Shown: in pieces, positions 7,895-9,643 of the stretch
Layout: each line of letters opens with the position of its first letter
Numbering within the stretch: position 1 is the stretch's first letter
Assembly: GCA_002705385.1 (NCBI GenBank)
Contig: PAFO01000034.1
Location: 14,255 to 23,897, forward strand
Source: Flavobacteriaceae bacterium
Lineage (GTDB): Bacteria > Bacteroidota > Bacteroidia > Flavobacteriales > Flavobacteriaceae
Length of the DNA: 9,643 nt
Direction of reading: 5' to 3'
Notes under the pieces: generated by a model
Database searches by the model: none
Told to the model about the DNA's origin: nothing
What the model saw: only the letters and a program-made list of their open reading frames with translations
Made by a program: the position numbers and the translations under genes

Positions 7895-8076
7895 AAAACT
7901 TATTTTTTGTTTAACTTTTTTATTATTAAATATTATTTTTTCATATAAAAATAAACCTTTTCCACCGATTTATAATAAATACTTCTAAAAAACCTTAACT
8001 GACATTTAAAAACTTTATAGCGTTATTTTTTAAGTAAACTCTCTTTTATTTTTGCTCAAGAATTTAACTTTTTTTT
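7895..8076. promoter_or_regulatory. Divergent intergenic region between the AraC-type regulator and hemA
   Basis: This 182-bp spacer is very AT-rich and must hold promoters for both directions. The rightward -7 candidate is listed separately. Leftward, TATTTTTA at 7953-7946 on the minus strand matches seven of eight positions of TAnnTTTG but has no matching -33 TTG. Possible operator material is weak: AAACCTT occurs at 7953-7959 and 7990-7996 (37 bp apart), and TTTAACTTTTTT occurs at 7910-7921 and 8063-8074. AraC-type regulators often bind direct repeats, but repeats this short arise easily in such sequence. No small gene, RNA or hairpin was recognised here. Confidence 0.55.
8047..8054 (+). 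promoter_or_regulatory. Candidate hemA -7 promoter element (TATTTTTG)
   Basis: TATTTTTG exactly matches the -7 consensus TAnnTTTG used by the primary sigma factor of Bacteroidota. It ends 22 bp before the proposed TTG start of hemA, giving a short leader. A perfect -33 TTG is missing: the nearest candidate is TTA at 8023-8025, 21 bp upstream. It may therefore depend on an activator such as the divergent AraC-type protein. Confidence 0.4.
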
Positions 8077-8078
8077 TT
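8069..8078 (+). repeat. Homopolymer tract of ten T at the hemA start
   Basis: Ten consecutive T bases run into the proposed hemA start; the last two form the first two bases of the TTG codon. A tract of this length can slip in replication or be misread in sequencing. With one T fewer, the TTG at 8052 would come into frame with hemA and extend the protein by several residues. Confidence 0.9.
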
Positions 8079-9285
8079 GACTAGAATAAAAAAACTTTTT
8101 GCAGTCGGTTTAAGCCACAAAACCGCATCGATAGACATTAGGGGCAAATTTAGCTTAAGTAATTCCCAAATTCATGCACTTTTTCTAGATGCTAAAGAAA
8201 GAGAGATTGATGATCTGCTAATATTAAATACCTGTAACAGAATAGAAATTTATGCTTGGGTTACTTCAAATTCTATTTTAATTGATTTACTATGCAAATA
8301 TTCTGCGGGTACTCATCATGAATTTAAACAATTTGGTTATTCATTTGAAAATGAAAAAGGAATTGACCATATTTTTCGAGTTGGGACAGGTCTTGAAAGT
8401 CAGATCTTAGGTGATTTTGAAATTATAAGTCAAATTAAGAAAAGTTTTTATTGGTCAAAAAAAATGGGGCTTGCTCATGGCAAACTTGAGAGACTTATTA
8501 ACTCAGTTATACAGGCAAGTAAAAGAATAAAAACCGAAACTCAAATTTCAAGTGGCGCAACCTCAGTAGCTTTTGCTTCAGTCCAGTATATTTTAAAAAA
8601 TGTGTCAGAAATAGCTAAAAAAAATATTCTCTTATTTGGCACTGGTAAAATTGGAGCCAATACTTGTGAAAATTTGGTGAAACATAGTCAAAATGATCAT
8701 ATTGTCCTAATAAATAGAACACAAGAAAAAGCAGAAAAAATTGCTAGAAAATTTCCAGTTCAAGTCAAGCCCTATGGAGAGCTAACTGCTTCAATTAGAG
8801 AAAGTGATGTGGTTATAGTAGCGACAAGTTCACAAAAACCGACTATCACATCTGATCTTATTCACAACAAAAAACCTTTACTTATTTTAGACCTCTCAAT
8901 TCCAAGAAATGTAGAACCCGAATTGAATAATAGGCCTAATACAAATGTGATACATCTGGACGAACTTTCCCAAATAACGGATTCTACCTTTAAAAAAAGA
9001 AAAAAATCAATTCCTCAAGCAGAAGAAATTTTAAATTTTATAAAGGTTGAGTTTACAGAGTGGTTGACCCACAGAAAATATCTTCCAACTTTAAAGGCTT
9101 TTCGAGAAAAAATCAAATCGCCTCAATTAATCTCAGAATTCATCTCTGATGATGATGCTGAACATATGGCACAGAAAATTATGGGACAAATTGCTTCTTA
9201 CCTAAGAACAAACCCTGATAAAGCCGATGAAACTGTGCACTTACTTCAGGACGTTTTTGAATTGAATCCAGACCGATTCAACTAA
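8077..9285 (+). CDS. hemA: Glutamyl-tRNA reductase
   Basis: HemA reduces glutamyl-tRNA(Glu) to glutamate-1-semialdehyde with NADPH, the first committed and usually rate-limiting step of tetrapyrrole synthesis by the C5 route. The 402-residue product shows the nucleophilic cysteine in LNTCNRIEIYAW (C53), the catalytic-domain motif GLESQILGDFEI (105-116), SSGATSVAFASV (158-169), the NADPH-binding glycine motif FGTGKIGANTCENL (187-200), and DLSIPRNVEP (272-281), followed by a helical dimerisation domain that is slightly short. The start is TTG at 8077: an in-frame TAA at 8065-8067 closes the frame upstream, no ATG lies near, and the N-terminus (KKLFAVGLSHKTASIDIRGKFSL) fits the family. It is divergent from the AraC-type gene and followed after 2 bp by hemC. 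The semialdehyde aminotransferase, hemL, is not in view. Confidence 0.95.
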   Translation: MTRIKKLFAVGLSHKTASIDIRGKFSLSNSQIHALFLDAKEREIDDLLILNTCNRIEIYAWVTSNSILIDLLCKYSAGTHHEFKQFGYSFENEKGIDHIFRVGTGLESQILGDFEIISQIKKSFYWSKKMGLAHGKLERLINSVIQASKRIKTETQISSGATSVAFASVQYILKNVSEIAKKNILLFGTGKIGANTCENLVKHSQNDHIVLINRTQEKAEKIARKFPVQVKPYGELTASIRESDVVIVATSSQKPTITSDLIHNKKPLLILDLSIPRNVEPELNNRPNTNVIHLDELSQITDSTFKKRKKSIPQAEEILNFIKVEFTEWLTHRKYLPTLKAFREKIKSPQLISEFISDDDAEHMAQKIMGQIASYLRTNPDKADETVHLLQDVFELNPDRFN

Positions 9286-9287
9286 AA

Positions 9288-9643
9288 ATGATAAGGATTG
9301 GAACGAGAAAAAGTGCACTAGCACTGTGGCAAGCAAATCAAGTAAAAGATAAATTGGATAAACTTGGTGCTATAACAACTTTAGTACCAGTTGAAAGTGA
9401 AGGTGATCAAAACTTGACTGATCCCCTATATAAAATGGGTATTCAAGGTATATTTACTAAAACTCTGGATTCTGCCTTACTTAATCAAAAAATAGATATT
9501 GCTGTCCATAGCCTTAAAGATGTCCCCACAGTAATGGCTAAAGGAATCCAAATCAGTGCTGTTTTAGCACGAGATGCTTATCAAGACGTGATTGTTTACC
9601 ATTCAAAAAAAGAAAAAAATAAAATCATAGGCACCGGAAGCCT
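9288..9643 (+). CDS. hemC: Hydroxymethylbilane synthase (porphobilinogen deaminase), N-terminal part
   Basis: HemC joins four porphobilinogen molecules into hydroxymethylbilane on a dipyrromethane cofactor. The first 118 codons are present and the rest lies beyond the right edge. The start is ATG at 9288, 2 bp after the hemA stop, so the genes are cotranscribed and probably translationally linked. Signatures are RIGTRKSALALWQANQ (3-18), GIFTKTLDSALL (54-65), and DIAVHSLKDVPT (70-81) with the catalytic aspartate at D78. The GIQGIFTK segment replaces the common GGKGLFTK. The cofactor-binding cysteine and C-terminal domain are outside the window, so completeness, or fusion to a uroporphyrinogen-III synthase, cannot be judged. 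Confidence 0.95.
   Translation, partial: MIRIGTRKSALALWQANQVKDKLDKLGAITTLVPVESEGDQNLTDPLYKMGIQGIFTKTLDSALLNQKIDIAVHSLKDVPTVMAKGIQISAVLARDAYQDVIVYHSKKEKNKIIGTGS

Noticed and set aside
7910..8074. Direct repeats TTTAACTTTTTT (7910, 8063) and AAACCTT (7953, 7990) as AraC-type operators
   Set aside because: They are short and T- or A-rich in a spacer of extreme composition; chance is a good explanation without binding data or conservation.

Overview
The window comes from a low-GC, Gram-negative Bacteroidota genome, most likely a flavobacterium. The base composition is strongly AT-rich. Ribosome-binding sites of the Shine-Dalgarno type are absent, and one exact copy of the Bacteroidota -7 promoter motif TAnnTTTG lies before hemA. 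The haem genes read like flavobacterial homologues. It looks like a chromosomal housekeeping region: no transposase, integrase, tRNA, rRNA, CRISPR array or phage gene was seen.

Layout. Two gene sets diverge from an AT-rich 182-bp spacer at 7895-8076. Rightwards (+): hemA (glutamyl-tRNA reductase) and, 2 bp later, hemC (hydroxymethylbilane synthase, cut by the window end). Leftwards (-): a PchR-like AraC-family regulator, hemH (ferrochelatase), a MATE exporter, a large secreted protein with Asp-box (BNR/VPS10-type) repeats, hemJ (protoporphyrinogen IX oxidase, CopD/HemJ type), and the first 286 codons of a NtrY-like sensor histidine kinase that runs out of the left edge. The leftward genes are tightly packed: 10 bp, a 4-bp ATGA overlap, 77 bp, 6 bp and a second 4-bp ATGA overlap. 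They could be one long operon, or two units split at the 77-bp gap.

How the genes fit together. hemA and hemC act early in C5-pathway tetrapyrrole synthesis, while hemJ and hemH are the last two steps (protoporphyrinogen IX to protoporphyrin IX to haem). The regulator sits between the two arms and could coordinate them, perhaps with iron or haem supply; that is inference. The MATE exporter is coupled to hemH and, with the Asp-box protein, separates hemH from hemJ. A role in porphyrin or haem export or tolerance is possible but unproven.

Points worth a second look: a five-cysteine internal segment in HemH that suggests a [2Fe-2S] cluster; TTG start codons on both hemJ and hemA; a T10 tract touching the hemA start; and the exporter and Asp-box gene embedded in the haem set. 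I saw no clear evidence of a wholly new system.
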